Shown: in pieces, positions 44,022-55,118 of the stretch
Layout of the letters: every line of letters begins with the position of its first letter
Numbering within the stretch: the first letter of the stretch is position 1
NCBI GenBank assembly: GCA_027924585.1
Contig: BSBM01000190.1
Coordinates: 434,001-498,000, forward strand
DNA length: 64,000 nucleotides
DNA from: Larix kaempferi
Taxonomy: Eukaryota > Streptophyta > Pinopsida > Pinales > Pinaceae
Direction of reading: 5' to 3'
Position numbers and translations under genes: made by a program
The notes under the pieces: model-generated
Databases searched by the model: none
Told to the model about the DNA's origin: nothing
Seen by the model: the letters and a program-made list of their open reading frames with translations, nothing else

Positions 44022-44780
44022 ATGCCCAGGATAGAGGCGGGACCAAACCCTGGCACCAACGTACCCACACCTCCGCTCACTGACTCACAAACAGCAAGAA
44101 ATACCACTTCGACACTGCCAATTTCGTCAATTCCGTGGAAGTTAATTGGTAGTAGCACAGCGACAGGAGGAAGGAAGCCCAGAATGTTGGGTAATGATGC
44201 TAAGTTACCATTGTTCCATGGAAGTGCGACAGAAAACCCATAACAGTATTGGTTTTTGTGTGAAGCGGTCTGGACCATGAAACAGATCACTGATGTCGAT
44301 GCTAAGAAAGGACTGTTAGCCACGAATCTGCGAGTTCGTGCATTAGATTGGTTCATGAAGTTTATTCTAGTCCCTACGGGGGCCCCAAAGAAGTCACTAA
44401 ATGAGATTCGAGATGGGTTGATTACTGAATTTAGATGGCCTAAGTCGGAGGCTCAATATATTACTGAATTGAAGGAAATTAAGCAGTATCCCAATGAGAC
44501 AGTATGGGATTTCGACCAGTGATTCAAGACGCTGATGACAAAGGTTAGTTTCAATATGAGAATTGTCCAACATAAAGAATGGTTCATTGCGGCACTGCTA
44601 CCCCACATTCGACTGTCGCTGATGCAGCAGAACATATCAATGCCTAGAGAAGCTCTAGAGATTGCAATGCGATTGGAGGCATCACTGATTGGAGATAATG
44701 CAGCTGGGATGTTGCAGATACAGACACAGCTCGCTAACCTGACTATGCAGTTGCAAGATTTGAAGAAGAACAAGGAATAA
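44022..44780 (+). pseudogene. Element C Gag (capsid-type domain 1)
   Basis: MLGNDAKLPLFHGSATENP, then a stop, YWFLCEAVW, LLATNLRVRALDWFMKF, EFRWPKSEAQYITELKEIKQ, EWFIAALLPHIRLSLMQQN and EALEIAMRLEASLIGD. It ends in a Gln/Leu helix. A TGA at 44520 and a frame change near 44525 break it. Clear Retrotrans_gag features shared with B. Confidence 0.85.
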
Positions 44781-44789
44781 CACGATGAA

Positions 44790-45530
44790 GTATGGTGTAC
44801 GCGATGCTGAGGAGAAGGGCATATGAAGGATAATTGCCTGGATTTCCGTAATTATTTGGTGTCAGGAGTGCCAAACCCATTGAATGGCGGCAGTATGCCG
44901 TGGTGTCGCATTTGTCAGGTGTTTGGGCATAGTCACGATAATTTCCCGTATATGGAGAAAATGGTCACAACCCCGCGAAATCTTTATTGCACATTCTGCA
45001 AGTTGGTGGGTCAGGATGACAAGGATTGTCGTGCATATGGGTTTCTACAGGAGAGGATGTGTGATGCATTCTACATCAAGGATGATCAGCGCACTGTGCA
45101 ACAACCACAACTACAACCGTAGGTATCCCAGCCACTACCGCAACTGTAGATGTAGTTTGTACCACAGCATCAGCAACCGCAACAGTTCATGTCGCAATAC
45201 ACTCCGATGCAGATGACTCCCCCATAGCCACAATATGTACATCAACTGCAGTATGCACCACAAGGGCAAGGGATAGCACCAGCACCAATGCAGCAACAGT
45301 TTAACCAACCTCAGTACCAGCAGGGCGGCTACCGAGGAGGATACAAGGGAAGACGCGGTGGCAGATTTGGTCATGGAGGAGGAGGCCGAGGTGGTCGTGG
45401 ACCTGTTCAATGTTACCACTATGCGTTATGGGGGCATTATCAGTGTGACTTCCCACTACTACAGAATTAGTGTATGTTTTGTTTTGGTAATGATCATACG
45501 GTTGAGAATTGTCCACAGTTGATTGCATGA
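44790..45530 (+). pseudogene. Element C nucleocapsid tail: five knuckle remnants, Gln-rich linker, RGG box
   Basis: Knuckle-like motifs in order: CTRC.GEGHMKDNC (44796), CRICQVFGHSHDNF (44903), CTFCKLVGQDDKDC (44989; His replaced by Gln), CYHYALWGHYQCDF (45413) and CMFCFGNDHTVENC (45475). Between the third and fourth is a Gln/Pro/Tyr-rich linker (45090-45320; QQQFNQPQYQQ) and an RGG box (45325-45405; GGYRGGYKGRRGGRFG). A knuckle triplet, low-complexity linker, RGG box and terminal knuckles is also the order in B. Confidence 0.75.
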
Positions 45531-45854
45531 TGGCAGGATGGGAACGTTCCGCAGCTACAGAATCAAGCCCAGCCATAGAAACCAGTACAGAACCAGCCCC
45601 CGCGACCATCGCTGAACGCAAATCAAAATGTCAATCAATCGGGGAATCTGTAGCAAAAATAGACACAGGGTCCAAATATTGCGACCATTTCTGCAGAACC
45701 ACGACCACTGGATGCTTTGGTGGTTGTTGTCACTCGTAGAGGAAAGACGACTGGGGAAGATGGTTCACAACCATTGATTCCGTTGGCTGGTCAGAAGACG
45801 GTACCTTTCGACATTGATACAGAGTAGGAGACATTCCTGGAGGCACGTCACACC

Positions 45855-46490
45855 TTGGAGAAATACCGCGGTAAGGATGTTGTTTGCGATATGCCACCTG
45901 TCTTCGATACTACATCAGACGCTGATCAGCTGCCACCACTAGGGACATTGCAAAAGTTTCTTGAAAGCTGTCTGTTATTGGCCCGAGACCTAGCTGCCCT
46001 GGTTGAGATTGAGGGATGGTTGCAGCGATTTCTGAAAGGACGGCAGGAGTCGGTAGTAAACTCCCTACAGCGACAGAAGACTAGCAAGGAGATGCGAATG
46101 AATATTGAGATTGGTGAATATGATGTTGACTCTGTGATTCTTGACCTTGGTTTGGATGTTAACATCTTAACCAAGCAGGCGTGGTAGAAGATGGGGAGTC
46201 CCCCATTGAGCTGGTCTTTTGTGCAGCTCTGGTTGGCTAACAATGCGAAGGTAACACCCATTGGGCGAGTTCCACGGCTCACGATCGATATTGAGGGCAT
46301 GAAGACTTATGCTGACTTTGATGTCATTGAAGTGGTTGAGGGAGGAAGCTCTTATCTGGCACTCTTGGGGATTGGATGGGCTAATGATAGTGGAGCTGTA
46401 ATCAACTTCAAGAAGCACATGATGACCTTTAAGAATCGCGATTTCAGAGTCATAGCCCCGTTGGATCCAGTTGAAGGACGCTGATAAGTG
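45855..46490 (+). pseudogene. Element C aspartic protease
   Basis: EMRMNIEIGEYDVDSVILDL followed by GLDVNILTKQAW: the triad reads DLG where B has DSG. Then VPRLTIDIEGMKTYADFDVI, LLGIGWANDSGAVINF and FRVIAPLDPVEGR, each matching B. A TAG at 46185 breaks the frame. Inactive by the triad change and stop. Confidence 0.75.
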
Positions 46491-46719
46491 GATCCTGTAA
46501 AAGATGATGATCCCGCTAGATGGGACCATGCATTCAATATTTCTGAAGATTATATTCATCCTACTGCCTATGGTGAGTTGGAGTGGGTGTAGTGAGAGCT
46601 CTGCGTCTTTCGACTCTGATGATGCCTTGGAACATTGGCAAAACTGATTGCATGAGGTACCATTCCGGAAAAGTGGCTTAGTTACGCAATCCTTATGTCG
46701 TGTTGCGACAGAAATGATC

Positions 46720-47470
46720 ACATTGCCTGTCTATGAGGGGTTTCCTGGCCTAACCACCTTTTTAATAGAATTTGAAGACTGCATCTCAGAACCCCAGCGA
46801 TTGCTGGCATTGGAGTAAGCACTGAAGGCTACTCCAGCACGCTGGTGGGCCACACATAAGAAATTCATTAATGGTTGGTCACAGTTTCGAAGGTTGATGA
46901 TGGTTTGGTTCGGCGATATTGAGGTTTATCATACTGGAAAGTATGATGGACGAACTAACCCTAGTGATCATGTGATGGAGTGCCAACGATTATGGGTAGC
47001 GCGACCCAGAGATGAGTGGGTCCATGCTTTTATCCATACTTTGGAGGAGATGCCGTGCTCGTGGTACACTACAGCCGAGTTGCACCAAGACATTACAACA
47101 TGGGGGGAGTTGACGGTCTGTTTCACTCATACGTTCACTTTTGCGGATGCCAACCCTGATGTCCATAACGCCCTGCAGCTCATCTGCGACATGGTACTTC
47201 AGGTTGTTCCAGCGGCCTACCCTATCAACCTTGCACACATATTGTCAGATGCAGTCTCTCATGGAGTGATTCAACATCAACAGTGGGATAGAGGACGATG
47301 ATGATCCCCTGGAATGTTAGTATTCCCGAATCTGAAGGAAGTCGCGATGTGGTCCCACCTGCTACACCAAGTAATCCGTTCAGTCAACCATTGCAACTCC
47401 GCAAGACGAATATCGGCACAGAGGCTACTCCCAAATTTGCTAATGTTGGGGGATTATTGGGATGATGAGA
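46720..47470 (+). pseudogene. Element C second Gag-like domain between protease and RT
   Basis: LPVYEGFPGLTTFLIEFEDC, LLALE.ALKATPARWWATHK, then VYHTGKYDGRTNPSDHVMEC, DEWVHAFIHTLEEMPCSWYT, WGELTVCFTHTFTFADANP and HNALQLICDMVL. YDGRTNPSDHV and the following SWY/W-L-F spacing are the textbook Retrotrans_gag signature. The segment ends VNELLHEFQDMFPMKFSEMK, joining RT. Same place as in B, so the arrangement is ancestral to both families. Confidence 0.8.
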
Positions 47471-47499
47471 TAATGAGTAAGGTTAATGAGTTACTTCAT

Positions 47500-48280
47500 G
47501 AGTTTCAAGACATGTTTCCCATGAAGTTTTCCGAAATGAAGGGAATCCTGGGTGATTTAGGAGAGATGAAGATTCCATTTAAAACCAGATGCTAAGCCAT
47601 TCTGACAACGACCTTATTGGCTGAAACCACGACATAAAGAAAAGGTTAAGGCGAAACTTGATCACATGTTGGATGCTGGTATTATTGAACCTATGGAAGA
47701 GTCCGAATGGATCAGTCCTATGGTGGTGCAGGACAAGAAAAACATGCGACGTGCGCATTTGTGTCGACTTGCGGAAGTTGAACGATGCTTGCTTGCATGA
47801 CCCTTTTCCGACCCCGTTTACTGATGAAGTACTTGAAGGAGTGGGTAGCCAGGAGATTGTACTCATTCATTGATGGATTCTCGGGCTACCATCAGATTCG
47901 CATTGCCAAGGAAGATCACCATAAGACAACTTTTGTTATTGAATGGGGTTGCTTTTAGTACACGGTTAATGCCGTTTGGTTTGAAGAATGCACCTACGAT
48001 ATTCTCTCGGGTCGTTGTTTGTCGCATTCAAATATTTTATTCAGAAGTTTTTTGCGGGTATATATGGATGATTGGACCATTTATGGATTGATTCATGATC
48101 ATCTGGCCAATCTGCGGTTAGTGCTTGAGCAATGCCGATAGCACCAGATATCACTGAATTTGAAGAAATGTATTTTCTGTGCACCGTTTGGGATATTGCT
48201 AGGTCATATCGTGTGTAACAGGGATTGCTGGTTGATCCAGCCAAAATTGCACTCATTTTGGGGATTGCAACCCGCGAACC
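47500..48280 (+). pseudogene. Element C reverse transcriptase
   Basis: KAKLDHMLDAGIIEPMEESE, SPMVVQDKK, a frameshifted VRICVDLRKLNDACLHDPFP (47755-47815), FIDGFSGYHQIRIAKEDHHK split between frames (47868-47925), MPFGLKNAPTIFSRVVV (47970-48020) and YMDDWTIYG near 48060. Then LNLKKCIFCAPFGILLGHIV. At least four single-base frame changes. Catalytic residues are recognisable when frames are considered separately. Confidence 0.8.
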
Positions 48281-48880
48281 ACCGTTAAGCAGTTGCATGC
48301 GACCTTGGGTCATACAGGATATTATCGCAAGTTCATCAAGGGTTATGCTACGATTACTGCCCTTGTGGAAAAGTTGTTGAATAAGGACGCGGCATTCCAG
48401 TGGAGCCTGGAATGTCAGGATAGCTTCGAAACGCTTAAGGCGAACATGGCATCGGCACCAATTTTGGTCTTTCCGGACTGGAGTAAGGAATTCCATGTCC
48501 ATGTTGATGCTTCATCGATTGCATTAGGTGGTTGTGTTGGTTCAACCTGGGGAAGGCGACCTTGATCATCCCAATTGCTTTTGCCAGTCGGAATCTGTCC
48601 TCTACGGAATGCAATTACACCACCACAGAACCGAGAAGGTATGGCCATGGGTTTACGCACTGCATAAATTCAGGCATTATTTGTTGGGTGGCCACTTTAA
48701 AATGTTCACTTGATCATTTTGCATTGAAATACGTTGGTCAATAAGCCTGTGTTGGTGGGGAAGATCTGTCGTTGGCTACTTTTGTTTGAGGGAGTTTGAT
48801 TTTGAAGTCATTGTGAAACTAGGACAATTGAATGCTGGACCAGATCATTTGTCATGGATTGACACAGGAGAGGAACCGAC
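48281..48880 (+). pseudogene. Element C RNase H
   Basis: LGHTGYYRKFIKGYATITAL, then WSKEFHVHVDASSIALGG (D), a frame change, NYTTTEPRRYG (Glu context damaged), HFKMFT with a stop at the DHFALKY site, and FDFEVIVKLGQLNAGPDHLS with the last Asp. Clearly related to the B domain but more decayed. Confidence 0.75.
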
Positions 48881-49479
48881 TAATATCGAAGACGGGTTGT
48901 CGGATGCCCAACTATTTCAAGTTGCCACCGCTAATCAATATTTTGATGGAATCCTTCAGTTTCTGGTGACTGACATTGCGCCCGCTGAATCTACCACTAC
49001 TCAGAAGAAGCAGTTGGTTGTCAAGGCTGCTGACTTTTAGCTAATCGCGGGAGAGTTTGTATAAATTGGGTGCTGATGAGATATTGCGCAGATGGTGTCT
49101 TGCCACATGAGTAAGCATAGATATTGGCTGAGGCACATGGTGGAGTAGCGGGAGGACACTATGCCGGTCGGTGCGACTACCCAGAAGGTATTGCGTTGTA
49201 GGGATTTGGTGGCCCACATTACATAATGCTGCGACAGACTATGCGTTGGTCTTGCGATGTTTGTTAGCAAACTGGGCAAGCTGTCCATACATGACGAGAT
49301 GCCGCAGCTACCTCAAGTGACATTGCAATCGTTCGAAAAATGGGTTGTGGATTTTGTAGGCCCGATCCATCCACCAGGGAAAACGCACAGGTGTCTGCTG
49401 GTATATTGTCACCGGCGACAGAGTACTTGACCCGATGGGCTGAGGCGGCACTCATAGTTGATTGCTCCGCCACAACGGC
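48881..49479 (+). pseudogene. Element C integrase, N-terminal part, cut by D
   Basis: Linker LSDAQLFQVATANQYFDGIL and TTTQKKQLVVKAADF, then a scrambled zinc head (AEAHGGVAGGHYAG spread over frames at 49120-49175), LPQVTLQSFEKWVVDFVGPI (first catalytic D, about 49300-49365) and YLTRWAEAALIVDCSATTA. It stops at 49479. B continues here with ARFLFDNVV. The missing remainder should lie after D. Confidence 0.8.
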
Positions 49480-50237
49480 TGTTAACACCCAAAACGTGTT
49501 CACTACCTCATCTACCACATTACATGGCTCATTTGACCATTTTTCTACTATATTTCCCTTAAAAAACCCTAAAAATCCCACTAAAAAGCTCCAAAAGGCC
49601 TAAAATTGCCTCCAAAAGGCCACAAAACCATCAAAATAGCCTCAAAAAGGCTAAAAAACCCCTCCAAAAATATCCAAAATTCCTCTAAAATAGCAAAAAT
49701 CCCCTATAAAAGGGAATAAAAAATATAAAATAATGAGGGAAAAGGAGGAAAAAAACCCTATACAGCTGCCCTAACCCATATGGTTCCCAAAACCATGGGT
49801 CAGCACTCCACCACCAAAAAACTATAAATAGGTGATGGAGATCCCTTACTTCACATCCACAGTCAAATATATACCCTTACTCCTGCCAAAATCTCTCTTG
49901 AGAAACCCTAGCTCACCATTGAGCCCACTTTCACCTTGAGCAGCCCCTTTTGGCCCGATTTCCACCATTGGAGAAAGAGAAGGAGCAAGTTGGAGCTTGG
50001 AGCAACCCTCTTGGACATTGCAAGAGCTTCACCCACCTTCACATTGGAGGTAATATTAATACAAAAACCATTATTTACATTTTGTTGTTATTATGTTTCA
50101 TGCACATGTTTTAGAATAGTTTACATTTCTGTTTTAGCATAATAATTTCCATTTACTGAACTGCTACTAAGGAGTCCCTTCTCGTTAGTAGGTGCTCATT
50201 TGCACAAGCTAGGGGTAAAACCCTAACCCTAGCTACA
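49480..50237 (+). repeat. Element D 5' LTR
   Basis: 758 bp, TGTTAACACCCAAAACG to CTAGCTACA. A/C-rich first half with CCAAAAGGC-type subrepeats (49560-49720), TATA box at 49823. The edges are inferred from the junction with C and from the primer site; the second LTR is not available for comparison. Confidence 0.8.
49823..49830 (+). promoter_or_regulatory. Probable TATA box of element D
   Basis: TATAAATA in AACTATAAATAGGTG; transcription would start near 49855, leaving about 380 bases of R-U5. Confidence 0.65.
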
Positions 50238-50241
50238 GTTT

Positions 50242-50254
50242 TGGCGACTCCGCT
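50242..50254 (+). other. Element D primer-binding site
   Basis: TGGCGACTCCGCT, four bases after the LTR end. It matches the arginine-tRNA type site known from Ogre/Tat elements (TGGCGACTCCxCTGGGG) for 13 bases and then departs. The word CTACAGTTTT occurs just before and again just after it. Confidence 0.7.
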
Positions 50255-50320
50255 ACAGTTTTCGTTTAAAAAATTTATACTTTTCTGCAATAATTTCCCT
50301 TTTTTCCTTTCGGCTGTCCC

Positions 50321-50680
50321 TTTCGGTCGCCGTACACCGCGTCTTTTCCCTCTGCAGTCGTTGTCCCGACCGCGTCTTTCCGGCCTTTACCTGCGACCCG
50401 ACCGCGGCTCTCAAACCGTTTCCGATGCCCTGCCGGCGGATTCAAGTCTGTTACCTGCGATCCAACCGCGGCTAATCAGCCTGTTTGCTACGATCTGACT
50501 GCGCTTGTCGGCCATTTTCCTGCGTCCCGACTGCAGCTTTCAGCCCCTTTCCTGCGTCCCGACTGTGTCTGTCATCCTTTTTTCTCGCGACCCGACTGCG
50601 TCTTTTTCCCTGTTTCCTGCGGCCCGACTGCCTCTGTTGGCCCAAAAGCCGCGACTTGTCCGCGTCTGTTTCCCTTAAAC
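50321..50680 (+). repeat. ~33-bp GC-rich tandem array in the D leader (about 11 units)
   Basis: Units of the form CTGCGNCCCGACYGCGTCT plus a T/C-rich spacer start at 50391, ~50421, 50455, 50488, 50520, 50552, 50584, 50617 and 50649, 32-33 bases apart, with two weaker units before 50391. The GCG...CGC ends give each unit a small inverted repeat. Related units occur at 61161-61397. Confidence 0.75.
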
Positions 50681-51877
50681 CCACGGTTCGCCTGCTTAGA
50701 TTCGCCACAGACCCTGTGGTCTGATTTCTGCATTTTTTCCCTAATTTGAGCCCAGCCCCTTTTGCTGCAATATTTTCTGCATCTGAACAGCCATCTGTCC
50801 TACCTGCAGCCCCCACTTCCCTCCAGCCTTTTCTACAATATAATTTATGTTCCCTTTATAGAATCTTTTTAAAATTTCAGTATTTTTTAATTTAGAAAAT
50901 TTTGCAAGCTAAAGTTTCAAATTCAGTATTATTGATAGTTAGAAGTTGCCCCCCTTGTGGCACTTCTATTTTGGGTTCATCACCTCACGAGCACACACTC
51001 TGTCACATAATTCAAGTGATCCTTAAAAAGTACCTAACTCAACCAATATTCTAACCCCACTTGGGGAACACGAAAGAATCTTTGTAGTTAGGTAGGATCG
51101 GGGGGATAGGCTTCCAATAACACCCCTCGGTTACTTACACTTGAGACATAGTTGTTGTCCAATTAGGGAACCAAAATCCCCTAGTACTTTTTGGCACGGT
51201 CACGACCAGTTTACCAGAGGGCCTCTCCCTTAGGAGGGTTGAAGTCGCGAGACTGGTTCCGGAGGCCTGAGTGGAATACCGCACTCCATTCAGTAACCGA
51301 AGGGATACCTTTTGTAGTTCTCGGGATATCCCTGTATTGGGGTATTGCAGTAAAAGGACCAAACGGTAGATTCACTTTTTGGACGTGTCATGAATGGGGT
51401 ATCTTAGTTGCCATTCTTCTAGGATTGACTACCCGGTGTCCCTCCCGGTAGGGGGATATCTTAGCCACTTGGCTTTCCTATTCATATTGTCTGACTTGGA
51501 TTTCATCACCTTGCAGAGGATATGTCTAGTTGAGTCAGCATATTTTTAGTTAGGTGTTTGCATGCTCCCTTACCTCCCTTTGGTCTAGTGAGTCCACCAT
51601 TTTTTATTTTTAGGAAACCTGCTGCTTGTTGGTATTTTGACCATCTTTGTTGATACTCCACTTATTGTAGCACAGCTGTTGCAGTAGGTGTTTTGAGTTG
51701 GTTGTTGGCCTGAGTGCCTTGTTTTTGAGCTCTCCTTCTGCACACTCGGTGTGCATTAGGATTTTTGAGCTTTTTTTCTACTCACCTCAACCCACAGAGA
51801 TTTGACACCATCTGTCACCATTGAGTCACCGAGAGACATTCTCGGCGCCTCAGAGGCGAGCCCCCCACAGCACGGTT
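50681..51877 (+). other. Element D leader, remainder
   Basis: About 1.2 kb before Gag. A frame at 51191-51451 (86 codons, hydrophobic end VVLGISLYWGIAVKGPNG) has no family I know. Otherwise T/C-rich sequence without clear features. Confidence 0.5.
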
Positions 51878-51986
51878 CACTTGACACCCACCCGTCATCG
51901 CCACAGATCATCATCACTTGATACCACTTATCACAGATGTAGAGCCTTGTCACTTGACTCCACTCGTCAGTGGCATAGGACTCCGT
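51878..51986 (+). repeat. 36-bp tandem repeats at the Gag start of D
   Basis: Three units beginning CACTTGA at 51878, 51915 and 51951, 37 and 36 bases long, with a fourth start at 51987. In the frame that leads to Gag they read as Arg/His/Ser-rich 12-residue repeats (HRHRSSSLDTTYHR, RQWHRTPSPD). Confidence 0.65.
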
Positions 51987-52069
51987 CACCAGATATTGAC
52001 GCACCTTACTTTACCTCTGATTCTGAAACAGAGTCTGAAAACCCCATTTACACTGCCCCTACCAGCCCC

Positions 52070-54041
52070 ATGGCTAGCACGACTTCCACTCCTTTTGTTA
52101 TAGGGGACCATTGGAGGTACATCCACCACTACACCAATTACTACACTTGCTTTGGGTATGCCCTCCATGGGGCCCCCCATCTACCGTTCCCCTCACGGCA
52201 CCTATTCCCCGCAGTGGGAATACCTATCCCCACTCCATCAGTGGCTCACACTACCACGGTGGTGCAGGCCCATCCTATATTACCTCCGTTCCCCCACTTG
52301 GGGGCACCATCCCAAATCCTGTCCAACCACTTGGGGCCATTGCCCCCAACTTGGTCCAACCCACTACCGTGTCACATCCTTCTTCTAGTTTGCCATTCAT
52401 GGCTAGCCTCAACCTACCTGACCTGGCCAGATTGACCAACGATCGTATTAGACACGACCCTGCGTGGCCTCATATGCCTACCAAGCTCCCCTTTGACATC
52501 CCTAAGTTCGAGGGCAAGGCCGGTGAGGACCCACAAAACCATATCATGTCTTTCCACCTATGGTGTTCCTCCAACTCCATGGTGGACGACTCTGTTCACC
52601 TCCGTCTCTTACAGTGCACCTTCACTGGCTCTGCAGCCAAGTGGTATATCGAGCAACCCCATGGGACCCATGCCACCTTTGCTTCCCTTGCCTCGACCTT
52701 CCTGCAGTTCTTCCAGTTACCTGTCCGCTATGACGCGGGCGTTGAGATCTTCCTATCCTGCAGACAAAACACGGCTACCCATATCATGGACCATATTCAT
52801 GAGTGGCGTCGACGCCGTAGCTTATGCAAGATCAAATTGGACAACCGTATCTTCCTAGATTGGTTCCTCAAATCCCTTCTTCCTGTCATTGCTAAGGATG
52901 TGGCATCAGAAAGACCTCAGTCTGAAGAAGAGGCCATCCTTAAGGCCCAACAGTTCGACCTCATTTACGCCCAGTTGGGTTACCTTTATACCATTATACC
53001 TGATGCCCCTCGCGGACATTCCTCCCAGCACGATGCACTGGGGGCATCCCACGCTGCAGACGGCATCATTGGCCGTGTTTCGTCGCATCCCCAACCCTTT
53101 TCCATAGCACGTCCTACCCTTGGCCCCGACCTTTCGCGGGCTACCTCACAGTCTGGAGCAACCAACTCGTATGCTCCCATGACACTTCACCACCATTCTC
53201 ATGGACCCTCATGTCCACCTCAGTGCTTCAGTCATGCGACTCCTGCTTATGCTCCCCCGGGTCACACCTCAGCCCTACTACCACTAGCAGGCTGCCCCAT
53301 CTCCTGCGCCTTCACAATCCCAACCCGCTTATTATCCGCCACCGGCAGCCCCTGCGGCCAACCCACAAACCGCTCCTCAGCCATATCAGCAACCCCCTCA
53401 AGTTGCTGCACCTGCGCATCCTCCACCTACATATCATCCCCCGCAGCCTGCCCCAGCACCTGTGCAACCTCATAATCCACCTGCTGCCCAAGGGCAAGTT
53501 TACGCCCAACAGAACCCACAGCAAAACCAGAACAACCAATGTAACCAGGGCCAACAAAACCGTGGCAAGGGCCGTAATCATGGGAGCAACCAACCTGCAG
53601 ACCAAGCTGGTAAATCGGCTAATCCCCCCGACAATAATAATGCGGCCCCCTGCTAACCAAAACCTTGATCGCCCGCCCAAGCAGGCTAAGAACCCCAATT
53701 TGCGAACAAACCACCCTTGTTCTATTTGCGGGGTCTATGGCCACTATACAGATGCTTTCCCACACTTGGAGCGAGCGCGGCAACTTTGGGTTGATGATGC
53801 CCATCGCCAAGGGCACGCAGCTCCTAAGGCGCCACCTAACCCCCCTCAACCTCAGCAGCCACCTTTGGTGCTGCAAAACCCCTTACCAACTCAAGGCGTC
53901 GTGAACACTCAGCCGTTGGCTCCCCCTCAAGCCAACGTGCAACCCCAACAGCAGATCACGTACGCTGCTCCCGATCAACCCATGTTTGACTCGGGAACCC
54001 ATCACTTGTTGATGATTTCATCCGCTGACGTCAACCTCTAG
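52070..54041 (+). pseudogene. Element D Gag with zinc knuckle
   Basis: A start at 52070 (MASTTSTPFVIGDHWR) is followed by a frameshift near 52120. The capsid domain lies in the frame 52111-53270: LPFDIPKFEGKAGEDPQNHI, LLQCTFTGSAAKWYIEQ, LASTFLQFFQ, HIHEWRRRR, FLDWFLKSLLPVIAKDVASE and EEAILKAQQFDLIYA. After frame changes near 53270 and 53655 come a Pro/Gln/Asn-rich linker (AQQNPQQNQNNQCNQGQQN) and the knuckle LRTNHPCSICGVYGHYTDAF (CCHx, last Cys changed). It is a Retrotrans_gag protein of Tat/Ogre type. Confidence 0.85.
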
Positions 54042-55118
54042 ACCGGCAGGAACCAATATGGCTCCACCACTGAAGCCCCTCCTGCTGAGAAAACTCCTAC
54101 CACTCATCCCACTGATCAAGCGTTACGCATACCCCCACCTCCACTAGAGGGCGCTCCCAAAGCACCTCGTTTCCCGCTTCGCCGTATCAACAATAACCCC
54201 AATGCGTGGGCTGCGTCAAACTAAAACATCGTCGATGACTTAGCCCAATCTCCCGCAGCCATGTCTGCGTTAGAAGTCTTGAAAAACTACCCTTCCCAAC
54301 GCAAGACTTTACTCTCCGCCATTGGGGTGATTGACCCACATGATTCGAATTTGATGGCATTTGATTTGGACCAATCTGAACCACGCCTTCCTTCCGCCTT
54401 AGCATTCCAAGTTTCTGTTTCCATTCGGAATCTTGTCATCCATCGATGCATCATCGATGAAGGTGCCTCCACATGCGTTATGTCTACATTCGTATGGAAA
54501 AAGTTGGGATCCCCTACTCTCCAGCAGTCCACCACTGCATTACGTGCCTACGACGGTCGGTCGGCCCAGCCCCAAGGCCTCCTACCCAATGTCCCCGTCC
54601 AGTTAGGTGGTAAAACCGTACTGATCGACATCAAGGTAATCAATGCCCAATTGGATTATAACATTTTACTTGGCTGCAGCTACATGTATGCCATGCGGGC
54701 AGTTGCCTCGTCCGTTTTTCGCACCATGATGTTCCCCCATGAGGGACGCGTGGTCAAGGTTGACCAGCTCACCTACTATGATCCCAGTGCTCCCGCGGCA
54801 CCCGAAAATGTTCTCCCCATGGTTGAACAACCTGTTTCTCGTGCCACCACCTCATTTGTTTCCTCTACGGGGCCTGGAGTTTACTCATACGCGCCGATGA
54901 CCTCCACCTTCCAATCCATTCCTCCCCCGTCATCTACGCCCGAAGTGTCTGACTTATGTACCCTGTCCCACGATAACCAAACACCTAAAAATCAACCACC
55001 CTTGTTTCCTAAACCACCACTGGTACCTAGCCACATTGGTGTTACACCTATCCATACAATCCCCTTCCTAGTCCCCCCCATCAGGAGTAGTAAGCGCCCC
55101 GGTCATGGCTACCCTTAG
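54042..55118 (+). pseudogene. Element D aspartic protease
   Basis: Downstream of Gag after a TAG at 54039-54041; the frame 54261-55118 is open. ALEVLKNYPSQRKTLLSAIG leads to the protease: VIHRCIIDEGASTCVMSTFV (active site DEG where other families have DTG/DSG; Tat elements often vary here), LIDIKVINAQLDYNILLGCS (tail motif) and MMFPHEGRVVKVDQLTYYD. A long Pro/Ser/Thr-rich tail follows to 55118. Activity is doubtful. Confidence 0.8.

Larger units (their letters stand above)
42452..49479 (+). mobile_element. Element C: Ty3/gypsy retrotransposon related to B, truncated by D
   Basis: 5' LTR 42452-43233 (TGTTGGCAGATGG to GATCAACA), primer site, then the same domain order as B: Gag N-terminal region, Gag, knuckle/RGG tail, protease, second Gag-like domain, RT, RNase H, integrase. 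At 49479, within integrase, element D begins; the rest of C and its 3' LTR must lie beyond D. It is broken by many stops and about ten frame changes. Confidence 0.93.

Noticed and set aside
50321-50680. CRISPR-like regular array
   Set aside because: The regular spacing is suggestive, but repeats are imperfect, spacers are T/C-rich and not unique, and the context is a plant retrotransposon leader.
51191-51451. 86-codon frame in the leader of D with a hydrophobic end
   Set aside because: No recognised family, no conserved start, and other frames in the region are similar in length.
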